Positions 23,752 to 31,358 of a stretch of 38,922 nt of DNA are shown here, in pieces. The notes under the pieces were generated by a model. It made no database searches and was not told where the DNA came from. It was given only the letters and a program-made list of their open reading frames with translations. Where the stretch lies: positions 1 to 38,922 of the forward strand of contig QVQE01000154.1 of NCBI GenBank assembly GCA_003584865.1. The letters run 5' to 3'. Source of the stretch: Methylococcales bacterium. Its GTDB lineage: Bacteria; Pseudomonadota; Gammaproteobacteria; Methylococcales; Methylomonadaceae. Positions within the stretch are counted from its first letter, which is position 1; every line of letters starts with the position of its first letter. The position numbers and the translations under genes are program-made.

Positions 23752-23985
23752 ATGCAAGCACTCAAAGAAACTTTAAATGCTCGGCGCTTACTTTGTCCCT
23801 TGCCGGTTATTCGGACTCAGGATAAAGTAAAGCAACTTAATCCTGGGGATCTATTAGAAATTATCTGTACTGATCCTGGGGTTATGCATGATATTCCGGC
23901 TTGGTGTCGGATTAATGGTCATACCGTGCTTGAAACAAGCTCGGGTAATCACGAATATATTATCACGATAAGAGTAGGTGAGTAA
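23752..23985 (+). CDS. TusA-family sulfurtransferase
   Basis: The 77-residue soluble sulfur carrier has the family motif 'RRLLCPLPVIRTQDKV', whose Cys (residue 15) carries persulfide sulfur, followed by 'LNPGDLLEIICTDPGVMHDIPAW'. TusA proteins pass sulfur to tRNA-modifying or cofactor-making enzymes. Position directly after the PP-loop gene suggests it supplies sulfur to that enzyme. It may not be the main E. coli-type TusA, so no symbol is given. The last base of its stop overlaps the next start (TAATG). Confidence 0.85.
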   Translation: MQALKETLNARRLLCPLPVIRTQDKVKQLNPGDLLEIICTDPGVMHDIPAWCRINGHTVLETSSGNHEYIITIRVGE

Positions 23986-25139
23986 TGGCTGAAACCCTTG
24001 ATACAGCGACAGCGAATAAACTTAAAGCCAGAGCCAGTTATGTGGGAGCGGGTGTTAATATTTTTCAGACGCTGATCAAGATTGCTTTTGGTTTTTTGTT
24101 GCAGTCTGCGGCTTTAATTGCCGATGGTATTCATTCCTTATCGGATTTACTCAGTGATTTTCTGGTGATTGTCGCGGTTAGGCTGGGGAGTCGCGAGGCC
24201 GATTATGAGCATCCTTATGGTCACCGCCGTTTTGAGACCATTGCGACCGTTATTTTAGGAGGGAGTTTAGTACTTATTGGCGGTGGTATTACCTGGTCAG
24301 TGCTGGAGCGTATGGCTAATCCAGAACATTTACCCGTTCCTAATCCTTATGGCATGGGTATTGCAGGACTCTCGATCTTGGCTAATGAGTGGTTATATCA
24401 TTACACTAAACGTATCGCCAAGAAAACCCGTTCAAAATTATTATTAGCCAATGCCTGGCATCAGCGCAGTGATGCTATTTCTTCTATCGTGGTGTTGTTA
24501 GGTATCGGTGCAGTCATGTTAGGCTATCCTTTAGCGGATGCGATTGCTGCGATTGTGGTAGCATTGTTGGTCGCAAAGATTGGTTTAAATCTGATTTTTG
24601 ATAGCATTAAAGAGCTGGTTGATACCTCATTGCCGCCCAAGTTGGTTGCTGAAATTCGTAAGGCCATTATGACGATTGATGGGGTTGAAGGTATCCATTT
24701 GTTACGTACACGGCAAATGGGCGAGGATGCCTTAATTGACGCGCATATTGTCGTTGATCCACGGATTACGGTTTCTGAAGGCCACACCATCGGTGATACG
24801 GTTAGAGACGAGTTGATAAGTCGTTTTGATGACATCATGGATGTGTTGGTGCATGTTGACCCTGAAGATGATGAAGGATTATTTGAAAAGCAAACCCCCT
24901 TAAAGCGATGCGAAGTAAAGCGTTTATTAGATAAATATATGTCTGACTTTAAAGAGTTGCTTATCGATTTTAGAATTCATTATCTAAATGGCTTGATTGA
25001 ATTAGAGCTTATATTACCTTTTGCAATGACTACGCAACCGGAGCTTATGGTGAAGTTAAACAGACAATCCAGACGCATGGCACAACGGGTCAGGAAGATT
25101 AAAAACATTACATTATTTTTCAAACAAAATGAGGGTTAA
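23985..25139 (+). CDS. Cation diffusion facilitator family transporter
   Basis: The 384-residue CDF inner-membrane protein exports divalent metal ions in exchange for protons. It has about six spans and the two metal-site motifs: 'ALIADGIHSLSDLLSDF' in TM2 (HxxxD: H48, D52) and 'NAWHQRSDAISS' in TM5 (HxxxD). The C-terminal cytoplasmic ferredoxin-like domain ('IDGVEGIHLLRTRQMGEDALIDAH') is the usual dimerisation domain, and a longer tail follows. Metal preference cannot be read directly. It overlaps the tusA-like gene by one base and lies 3 bases before argJ, so all are probably co-transcribed. Confidence 0.9.
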   Translation: MAETLDTATANKLKARASYVGAGVNIFQTLIKIAFGFLLQSAALIADGIHSLSDLLSDFLVIVAVRLGSREADYEHPYGHRRFETIATVILGGSLVLIGGGITWSVLERMANPEHLPVPNPYGMGIAGLSILANEWLYHYTKRIAKKTRSKLLLANAWHQRSDAISSIVVLLGIGAVMLGYPLADAIAAIVVALLVAKIGLNLIFDSIKELVDTSLPPKLVAEIRKAIMTIDGVEGIHLLRTRQMGEDALIDAHIVVDPRITVSEGHTIGDTVRDELISRFDDIMDVLVHVDPEDDEGLFEKQTPLKRCEVKRLLDKYMSDFKELLIDFRIHYLNGLIELELILPFAMTTQPELMVKLNRQSRRMAQRVRKIKNITLFFKQNEG

Positions 25140-25142
25140 GCG

Positions 25143-26357
25143 ATGGCGGTAGGACAGTGCGATTTTCCAACCATGCATGACGTAGCTGGAATAACGCTAG
25201 GCACAGCCTGTGCGGGCATCAAGCAAACGGTTAAAGATGACATTCTAGTGATTCAAATGCCCGAACAGGCGACCTGTGCAGGAGTGTTTACTCAGAATGC
25301 TTTTTGTGCTGCTCCGGTGCATATCGCCAAGGCAAACTTAGCTCATCAACCGCGCTGGTTATTGATTAATTCAGGCAATGCCAATGCCGGAACCGGTGAA
25401 CAAGGCATGCAAGATGCACTATTGTCCTGTGCCGAACTTGCCAAGGTGACGGGTGGGCAAGAAAATCAGGTGTTACCCTTTTCTACCGGTGTTATTGGTC
25501 AACCCTTACCTGTTGCTAAAATAACAGCGGTTCTACCAGCAGCGATTAAAGATTTAGCGGTAGATCATTGGGGTAAAGCGGCTTACGCGATTATAACCAC
25601 GGATACTTTCCCTAAAGGCGTGTCTAAAGTCATTACTATAGGTGGTGAAACAATCACTATTAATGGCATCTCTAAAGGTGCGGGTATGATTCAACCCAAT
25701 ATGGCGACCATGCTGGGTTTTATGGCTACGGATGCTAAAATCAATCAAGCTCTTTTACAGGAGTGTTTAGCTTTGGCGGTTGAACAGTCGTTTAATCGTA
25801 TTACCGTTGATGGCGATACCTCAACTAATGATGCTTGTATCCTAATGGCGAGTGGCTGTTCTGCGGCTCCTGAAATTATTGCGGGCACTGAGAATTATAC
25901 GATTTTTGCTGATGCCGTAACGAGTGTTTGTAAACAACTGGCCGAAGCGATTGTTAGAGATGGCGAAGGTGCGACTAAATTAATGCGCATCAAAGTTGAA
26001 GAAGCCTTGCATGATGAAGAAGCGGTGCGGGTAGGTAAAACCATTGCTCATTCACCGTTAGTTAAAACGGCTTTTTTTGCGAGTGATCCCAACTGGGGAC
26101 GTATTCTTGCCGCAGTCGGGCGTTCCGGTGTCGAAAACATGGTGCTTGAGAATGTGCAGCTTTTTCTGGATGATGTGTGCATCGTCAGAAATGGCGGACG
26201 CGCTGATGATTATACGGAAGAAGCGGGGCAACAAGTCATGGACAGAGAAGAAATCACAGTCACTGTAAAGCTGGGGCGTGGCGTTGCCACTCAAGAAGTA
26301 CTGACCTGTGATTTATCGTATGACTATGTAAAAATTAATGCAGAATATAGAACTTAA
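25143..26357 (+). CDS. argJ: Bifunctional glutamate N-acetyltransferase/ornithine acetyltransferase
   Basis: The 404-residue enzyme transfers the acetyl group from N-acetylornithine to glutamate, and can also use acetyl-CoA, in cyclic arginine synthesis in the cytoplasm. The autocleavage and nucleophile site is plain: 'SKGAGMIQPNMATMLGFM' with T189 as the residue exposed by cleavage. Other hallmarks: 'LLINSGNANAGTGEQG', 'STGVIGQPLP', 'TVDGDTSTNDAC', and the C-terminal 'DPNWGRILAAVGRSG'. Length is normal. It starts 3 bases after the CDF stop. Confidence 0.97.
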   Translation: MAVGQCDFPTMHDVAGITLGTACAGIKQTVKDDILVIQMPEQATCAGVFTQNAFCAAPVHIAKANLAHQPRWLLINSGNANAGTGEQGMQDALLSCAELAKVTGGQENQVLPFSTGVIGQPLPVAKITAVLPAAIKDLAVDHWGKAAYAIITTDTFPKGVSKVITIGGETITINGISKGAGMIQPNMATMLGFMATDAKINQALLQECLALAVEQSFNRITVDGDTSTNDACILMASGCSAAPEIIAGTENYTIFADAVTSVCKQLAEAIVRDGEGATKLMRIKVEEALHDEEAVRVGKTIAHSPLVKTAFFASDPNWGRILAAVGRSGVENMVLENVQLFLDDVCIVRNGGRADDYTEEAGQQVMDREEITVTVKLGRGVATQEVLTCDLSYDYVKINAEYRT

Positions 26358-26403
26358 GTTATTTTATATTCGTTTAACAGTACTCTTTTAAGTAATCTCG
26401 TTT

Positions 26404-27363
26404 GTGACAGCTCAACCCAGACTTCAAGTAGCCGTTGGTGTCGTAAAAAACGCTCAAGGCGATATTTTAATTTCCCTGAGATATCAAACACTACACCAAG
26501 GGGGCTTGTGGGAGTTTCCGGGTGGTAAGGTCGAGCCTCAAGAAACGGTTGAGCAGGCCTTACAGCGTGAGCTTAAAGAAGAGTTGGGAATTACGGTTGT
26601 TTCGGAGACGCCTCTAATTACCATACAACATCAATATCCTGATTTGGCTGTAATGCTCAAAGTCTTTCTCGTAGAGGATTATTCTGGCGAGGTCATCAGC
26701 GGCTTGGGTCAGCCTTGTCGTTGGGTTAAACCCGCCGACTTAAATCACTATGCTTTCCCGGCGGCTAATCAGCCGATTATTACGGCGGCTCAATTGCCTG
26801 TTTATTACGCAATCCTGGATAATGCTGAAGCGGCGGTGTTAATGGTTAATTTACAAAAACTGTTAGCGCGTGGCTTAAAGTTAATCCAACTTCGTTTAAA
26901 AACAGTCCCAAAGCCGCTATTAGAACAGTTTATTGAACAGGCGAAGGTGCTCTGCAAACAGGCAGGGGCTTTATTGTTAATCAATTCGGCGGTTGATCAC
27001 GCTAAAGAGTTTGCCGTTAATGGTATTCATCTAACCAGTCGGGATTTAATGTTAGCCTCACAAAGACCCATGCTTGAACATGAACCATCTGATTCAAGGT
27101 ATTGGGTATCAGCGTCTTGTCACAACTTGCAAGAGTTACTCCATGCGCAGGCTATCGGGATAGATTTTGCCGTACTTGCTCCGGTCAATGTTACCCAAAC
27201 TCATCCTGATACAGAGCCATTGGGCTGGGACACGTTTTCAGAGTTAGTTTCTCAAGTTAACCTGCCTGTTTATGCGCTGGGGGGGCTTTCTAAAGAAGAT
27301 TTAGAAACAGCCAGAAACGCGGGAGGACAGGGAGTTTCTGCAATTAGATCATTTTTGCAATAA
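26404..27363 (+). CDS. Nudix hydrolase fused to a thiamine-phosphate-synthase-like domain
   Basis: 319 residues. Residues 1-130 are a MutT-like Nudix domain; the Nudix box starts at G40 ('GGKVEPQETVEQALQRELKE', continuing to the ELGI end), complete for the REXXEE core. MutT cleans 8-oxo-dGTP from the nucleotide pool. Residues 135-319 resemble ThiE/TenI ('LMVNLQKLLARGLKLIQLRL', 'LLINSAVDHAKEFAVNGIHL', 'VLAPVNVTQTHPDTEPLGWD', 'VYALGGLSKEDL'). This fusion is common in gammaproteobacteria, and the role of the second half is not settled. The start is GTG 26404, since the family N-terminus follows at once. It lies 46 bases after argJ. Confidence 0.9.
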   Translation: MTAQPRLQVAVGVVKNAQGDILISLRYQTLHQGGLWEFPGGKVEPQETVEQALQRELKEELGITVVSETPLITIQHQYPDLAVMLKVFLVEDYSGEVISGLGQPCRWVKPADLNHYAFPAANQPIITAAQLPVYYAILDNAEAAVLMVNLQKLLARGLKLIQLRLKTVPKPLLEQFIEQAKVLCKQAGALLLINSAVDHAKEFAVNGIHLTSRDLMLASQRPMLEHEPSDSRYWVSASCHNLQELLHAQAIGIDFAVLAPVNVTQTHPDTEPLGWDTFSELVSQVNLPVYALGGLSKEDLETARNAGGQGVSAIRSFLQ

Positions 27364-27505
27364 TTGATGTTAGGTTTTACTTTTTATGCCCTATCCAAAA
27401 TTTAAATTAGTTGTTTTGGCGCTGTTAGCGATTGATGTTTTTAAGCTTGAAGAGCATAAACAACCTTGATTAAGTGGTTGAACAGGATAGTAAGCCTACT
27501 GCAAG

Positions 27506-28426
27506 TTACAAATAAGTTTCACTCAGATGCCATTCATTAATAAAAGCTTGGTAGAAATCCAGGGTTTGTACGGTCGCACCTTGTTGGGTGACCGACGCAG
27601 AGGCAAAAGCCTGAGCACTCGCCATGGTTGTCGATAATGACCAGCCCAGATGTAGACCTAATAATAATACCGCAGAAAAGGCATCACCCGCACCAACGGT
27701 ATCGACGACTGATAACTGATCAGAAGGAAAGACTTCTATAAATTCACCGTCTTGGCTCAAGGCTTTAGCCCCTAAGTGACCACAAGTAATCACTAAAACT
27801 TCCAGCTTATGCTGTGTTAAGAAGAGTTGCATGGTTTCACGCAAGCTATTTTGAAGGCTATTTTGCACAGGGAATAAGGCCATTAATTCCTCATGATTAA
27901 GCTTTACCCAGTGAGCGGTACTTAACCATTTTTTAACCGCATCTTTCTGCCACCAAGGGGCGCGTAGATTAACGTCAATAAAGATCTTGCCGGTAGTCTG
28001 CGTGCTTAGGGTTTTAAGGGTCTGTTCAGAAACCGGGTGTCGTAACGCGAGAGTGCCGTGATAAATAATTGGATAAGCAGCGGTTAAATTCAGTGTTTCA
28101 GCGTTAATAAAGTCATAGGCCTGTTCGATTAAAATCTCATAACGAGGCTCCCCCTGCTCAAACGTGACTGCAACAGTACCTGTGGGATGGATGGGATCAA
28201 TTTGTAGCGCGTCCATCGACATGCCCCAAGTACTCATCGCATTTTGAATCAGTTGTCCAGTTTCATCGTTACCGATCCGGCTAATGAAGCAAGGGTTTTG
28301 ACCAAACGCCTGCAAATGCCAGGCGACATTAAATGGCGCTCCACCTAAAATTCGGTGACCATCAGGAAATTGATCTATCAGCACTTCCCCGAACAGGGCA
28401 ATAGGATGATTATTGTTCTTTGACAT
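27506..28426 (-). CDS. PfkB-family carbohydrate kinase, likely fructokinase
   Basis: The 306-residue ribokinase-fold sugar kinase begins 'ALFGEVLIDQFPDGHRILGGAPFNVAWHLQAFG' (about 10-42), the sugar-binding pattern of fructokinases. The catalytic motif is 'VDTVGAGDAFSAVLL', with D248 as base and the GAGD anion hole at 245-248. In methanotrophs a fructokinase commonly goes with sucrose synthesis or turnover, but no sucrose gene is adjacent here. It stands alone on the minus strand. About 70 bases upstream of its start lies the first copy of a palindromic repeat. Confidence 0.88.
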   Translation of the reverse strand: MSKNNNHPIALFGEVLIDQFPDGHRILGGAPFNVAWHLQAFGQNPCFISRIGNDETGQLIQNAMSTWGMSMDALQIDPIHPTGTVAVTFEQGEPRYEILIEQAYDFINAETLNLTAAYPIIYHGTLALRHPVSEQTLKTLSTQTTGKIFIDVNLRAPWWQKDAVKKWLSTAHWVKLNHEELMALFPVQNSLQNSLRETMQLFLTQHKLEVLVITCGHLGAKALSQDGEFIEVFPSDQLSVVDTVGAGDAFSAVLLLGLHLGWSLSTTMASAQAFASASVTQQGATVQTLDFYQAFINEWHLSETYL

Positions 28427-28492
28427 AGATTTTGATTAAAGCGGTGGTTGTGTAGCGCCGATGATCTTGATTTGTTCGGTATTACCGTATCT

Positions 28493-28547
28493 CCGTAGGG
28501 AGAGGTCGCGACCTATCCCTACATATGATATAACTTTGCTCCTAGTT
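28493..28547. repeat. Palindromic intergenic repeat, copy 1
   Basis: A core palindrome of TAGGGA, AGGTCGCGACCT and TCCCTA lies at 28496-28521 and is followed by a TATNATATAAC-TTGC-CCTAGTT tail. A second copy is at 31624-31683 in the same orientation. Identity is high across the first 48 bases, then one 5-6 base insertion distinguishes copy 2. Both lie between minus-strand genes. Confidence 0.8.
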
Positions 28548-28603
28548 ATTCTACGTATCAGAGCCGCTCGTCTGCAATGAAATGTTGGAATAAGGTTTAT
28601 TTA

Positions 28604-29671
28604 TCAGACTGCCCTTAAAAAAAACTTAGTGGGCGTTCTTTCTTTCCCACTCACAAATTGTGAATGCGGTTGTTTTGATCGGTTATCAGCAATTAACATT
28701 TCATCATCATTAAGTTTTTTTAGAACTAAATAAATATGGTCAAAACCATGACGAGCAGTATCTCCACATGTAGAACCAACGTCTCCCGCTTTGTGTTCAC
28801 CTATAGATATTACTTCCCATTTACGAATATTTTTTAAATATTCACCTAATTCGATTGCTTGATAAGTCAATGGCACATCAATACCAGCATCCCTAAGTAA
28901 AACCGAAAGAGTAATTGCACAACCATCTTGTGGATAGACTTCGCCATCGTAAGCTAATAAGTCTCTTGCCGCTCTAGCTTGTGCATCATCTAGCGTTGCG
29001 ACATTACTGGCAATTTCTAGTAACTTTGCAATATGATTTTTGTCACTGTCAACTGTTCCATTCGCAACAAATTGATTAGAAGTAGTATCGTGAGAAACAC
29101 CAATTTGTAAAAATGATTGGAATTCTGCCACAGCATCTCTGCGTACGTGAGCTATTACTTTTTTAGGGTCATTGATTGTTCCACACCATGTAGTGTTAAA
29201 TCTAAGTAATCTCGCACAGTATTCAACTGCAAGTACATGGTTTGATTTCATTTTATTAATAAATGTATCGACATCATGTCCACCTGCGAGTCTGTCCATA
29301 CATTTTTTTAAACTATTATCAAAAGGCATCGAATCCCACGAGACTTGAAAAGCACCTGTTTCTTCCCCTTCTTTATGGGTCGTTGAATTGCTATTTGTAA
29401 TATCAACGCCTTCGTTCCAATTCCAATCAGATTCAAATCCAGCTTGTACACGCAGAACTTCACACATAACAGCTTTTCGATGTAATAAACTACTATAGGG
29501 GCCAAGTGAACCTAACATTACACTGTAAATATCATGTCGATTATTCTTTTCAAATACTTCATCAGGTAATGAATTAATAACATCAATTAATTGATCGAGA
29601 AATGAATTAGGCGGATTATCGTGTTGTTCATTTACAGCTTGATGACAAGCTGAATAAGTACGTTTACTCAT
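28604..29671 (-). CDS. Predicted two-domain peptidoglycan hydrolase (lysozyme-like plus Cys-peptidase-like)
   Basis: 355 residues, not a family I can name. About residues 65-185 look like a lysozyme/lytic-transglycosylase fold: a helix ends in candidate catalytic E80 ('VQAGFESDWNWNEG'), followed by 'ETGAFQVSWDSM', which parallels the GxFQ(V/I)S motif of SLT-type enzymes. Residues 240-335 look like an NlpC/P60- or CHAP-type Cys peptidase: C251 ('PQDGCAITLSVLLRDAGI'), 'HKAGDVGS', H312 ('GFDHIYLVL') and N330 ('LIADNRS') as a possible Cys-His-Asn triad. There is no signal peptide or membrane span, so export would need a phage-like or contact-dependent route. A good ribosome site (TGAGG) precedes the ATG. 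It sits in an island beside an attC-like hairpin. Domain calls are by eye. Confidence 0.6.
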   Translation of the reverse strand: MSKRTYSACHQAVNEQHDNPPNSFLDQLIDVINSLPDEVFEKNNRHDIYSVMLGSLGPYSSLLHRKAVMCEVLRVQAGFESDWNWNEGVDITNSNSTTHKEGEETGAFQVSWDSMPFDNSLKKCMDRLAGGHDVDTFINKMKSNHVLAVEYCARLLRFNTTWCGTINDPKKVIAHVRRDAVAEFQSFLQIGVSHDTTSNQFVANGTVDSDKNHIAKLLEIASNVATLDDAQARAARDLLAYDGEVYPQDGCAITLSVLLRDAGIDVPLTYQAIELGEYLKNIRKWEVISIGEHKAGDVGSTCGDTARHGFDHIYLVLKKLNDDEMLIADNRSKQPHSQFVSGKERTPTKFFLRAV

Positions 29672-29701
29672 ATATAAACCTCAAAATATTATCTGTGATT
29701 T

Positions 29702-29769
29702 TTCCAACGCCAGCGTTGATCTGCGCGGGCGGTTTTATCGCCCGCGTCCGCTCGAGTGGCTTGTTAGGC
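29702..29769. repeat. attC-like hairpin
   Basis: On the minus strand the site begins GCCTAAC (29769-29763) and ends with a GTTGGAA-type box (29708-29702), matching the AAC and GTT cores of integron attC simple sites. Inside, GCCA pairs with TGGC next to the outer boxes. A central 8-bp stem, CGCGGGCG 29724-29731 with CGCCCGCG 29739-29746, forms the tip. The half reading GTCCGCTCGAGTGGCTTGTT is very like known attC right arms. The inner arms between are poorly complementary, so it may be degenerate. The peptidoglycan-hydrolase gene starts 30 bases beyond, as in a gene cassette. Confidence 0.4.
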
Positions 29770-29783
29770 AATGAATTAGCCCA

Positions 29784-29861
29784 CATAGGATGTACCGACG
29801 AAGGGAGGCGCATCAATCGAGTAATGTGAATGATGCGCTTCGTACCTCAGCACATCCTATG
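29784..29861. repeat. Large intergenic inverted repeat
   Basis: Outer arms CATAGGATGT (29784-29793) and ACATCCTATG (29852-29861) and inner arms GCGCATCA (29808-29815) and TGATGCGC (29831-29838) are all perfect, with partly paired sequence between. The segment holds no gene. It has the look of a dispersed palindromic repeat (REP or MITE type). Only one copy lies in this window. Confidence 0.75.
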
Positions 29862-29921
29862 GGTTGCGCATCTTATGGCCTTATCCCCACTTACGCTCGG
29901 GTTAAACGTAACGTCAATATT

Positions 29922-30122
29922 TTAAAGCAATTTGACTAGCGCGGCAACTATGCCAATGGCTAATGCTATAAGTGGGCCGAGCTTGATGATAAGCCGTTGT
30001 TCCATTTCGCGCATATCACGGCGTACGTCTTCAATGTCGCGGTGAAGTTCATTTTTAACCGACAATGAATCTTCTTTAGTAGCCAAGTCCTTAAAATTTA
30101 CTTCCAGTCCTGGTCGACGCAC
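29922..30122 (-). pseudogene. 5'-truncated coiled-coil/transmembrane protein (DUF1640-like)
   Basis: 66 codons from a GTG. The sequence 'LATKEDSLSVKNELHRDIED' followed by 'REMEQRLIIKLGPLIALAIG' and 'AALVKLL' at the end matches the C-terminal coiled coil and single membrane helix of a small family (DUF1640-like) widespread in gammaproteobacteria. Full-length members normally begin with a 'TFDTHxFVKxL'-type segment of about 40 residues. That segment is missing, and an in-frame stop lies close upstream of the GTG. The gene therefore seems to have lost its 5' end near 30115-30122, perhaps by insertion or recombination of the neighbouring antitoxin region. Confidence 0.55.
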
Positions 30123-30245
30123 AATTATCTATTGGTTTAGCTCGTATGTTGCAACAACACATGGACACGAATCTTTACACGTAGACGATTTAAATATGAT
30201 GCAAATTGTCCGTGCTAAGGCAAATTGTTATTTCGGAGTTCAAAT

Positions 30246-30544
30246 ATGAAAGATGAGTGTTTCAACGAATTAATCGCAAGTGTTAAGGAAGCGGAAAAAT
30301 AATGCGTGGAGAGTTAAATGCTTCTTGTGTCTATGAAATACCAGACCCTGATGTAAAGATTATTCGGGAAGGTATGGGGTTTTCCCAATCAAAGTTTGCC
30401 AACTTAATAGGCGTCAATATTAGAATACTTCAGAATTGGGAACAAGGTCACCGACATCCAACCGACCCAGCGAAAGTACTACTTAAGTTAGTACAAGCCG
30501 ACCCAAAATCAGTAGTAAAAAATCTACATGCCAATCAGGTGTGA
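30246..30544 (+). pseudogene. NadS-type helix-turn-helix antitoxin, split by a frameshift
   Basis: ATG 30246 opens 18 codons ('MKDECFNELIASVKEAEK') ending TAA at 30300-30302. A second frame starts in the overlapping ATG at 30302 and gives 80 residues with the HTH: 'IIREGMGFSQSKFANLIGVN' and 'RILQNWEQGHRHPTDPAKVL'. Together the halves match a NadS/HigA-like antitoxin of about 100 residues. One extra A in the A5 run at 30295-30299 joins them in frame (EAEK-IMRGE), with the spacing expected from the family as I remember it. It could be real decay, a sequencing error in a homopolymer, programmed frameshifting, or re-initiation through TAATG. The HTH half could still be made alone. The RelE-like toxin that normally precedes it is not seen. 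Confidence 0.7.
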
Positions 30545-31118
30545 TTTGGGTGAGTTATAAGGTCACATATCGTGTAATAACTGCTCACAGTTCTTATACG
30601 ACGTCTTTACTGTGCAACGGCAAAATGCGGACACTGCAACGGTGCAAGCCCCTAATATCGATGGTAAGGTGTAGGTATATCGTCCCTGCGAGCTATCCGG
30701 TTTATTGCCTGTCAAGCCACCGTGCAACCCCTACATGCCCTAACTTTATATAAGCATTGCCCCAATGTTACCGATGCAAAGCGGGGGATGCGTGAGTGAA
30801 AAGTTGGGCTGTGTATACAACAAGTGCTAATGATAACGGTACGTGATGGACTTTGCATTCCTAAGCTGCGAGCACGGTATATAAGGGTTTAGCAAAAAAA
30901 CCGCACAAAATATCATTTTATTTCCCACAAGTGATTAAAAGTAGACTATGCTTCTCATCAGGGCAACCGCCTTTTTAGGGTTCTGCGTGAATGTGTTATT
31001 TTGCCAGCACTCTTATCATTTGATGGAGAACAATATTAAATCCCATATCTGTCGTTATAAATAACTTTAGGCTATTCAATTTTAGTGTGCTTAAGCGAAG
31101 CCCCATTTTAACGTTGAG
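30545..31118. other. 574-base stretch with no supported gene
   Basis: A 70-codon + frame at 30541-30753 has a Cys/Thr/Pro-rich translation, no ribosome site and no family resemblance, so I do not call it. There is no clear tRNA, terminator or inverted repeat. The stretch lies between the split NadS gene and the hicB-like gene and may be remnant DNA from lost genes. Confidence 0.5.
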
Positions 31119-31337
31119 TCAGGCAGAAATTGGGATATCAACAAAAATACTTTTAGAAACTGGTGGAGGAACGGAATCACCAATAATTTTTAAGTCTTCA
31201 AGATGAAATTGAATGGCTTCTTCAATAAGAGTAATCACTTCTGATTCAGACTCTCCAACCGCAATACAACCGGGTAAATCTGGTACAAAAGCACCGTAGC
31301 TAGAGCTACCTTTTTCTATGACTACCATATAGCGCAT
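31119..31337 (-). CDS. HicB-family antitoxin-like protein
   Basis: The 72-residue protein has the partial RNase-H-like HicB fold: 'MRYMVVIEKGSSSYGAFVPDLPGCIAVGES' region, then 'EAIQFHLEDLKIIGDSVPPP'. HicB antitoxins neutralise the HicA mRNA-cleaving toxin. This short form lacks the C-terminal DNA-binding extension. No hicA-like gene (about 60-80 codons with a GSHxxF motif) is adjacent on either side, so it looks orphan, or it pairs with the small gene 21 bases upstream (31359-31586). Confidence 0.8.
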   Translation of the reverse strand: MRYMVVIEKGSSSYGAFVPDLPGCIAVGESESEVITLIEEAIQFHLEDLKIIGDSVPPPVSKSIFVDIPISA

Positions 31338-31358
31338 ATTTCTAGTCTTACTCTTGGG

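Noticed and set aside
30123-30245. A RelE-like toxin gene upstream of NadS
   Set aside because: All three + frames were read by eye and none shows the C-terminal motifs expected of such toxins. The longest open stretch is too short and unfamiliar.
30541-30753. 70-codon + frame after the NadS gene
   Set aside because: Composition is unlike a folded protein, there is no ribosome site and no recognisable homologue.
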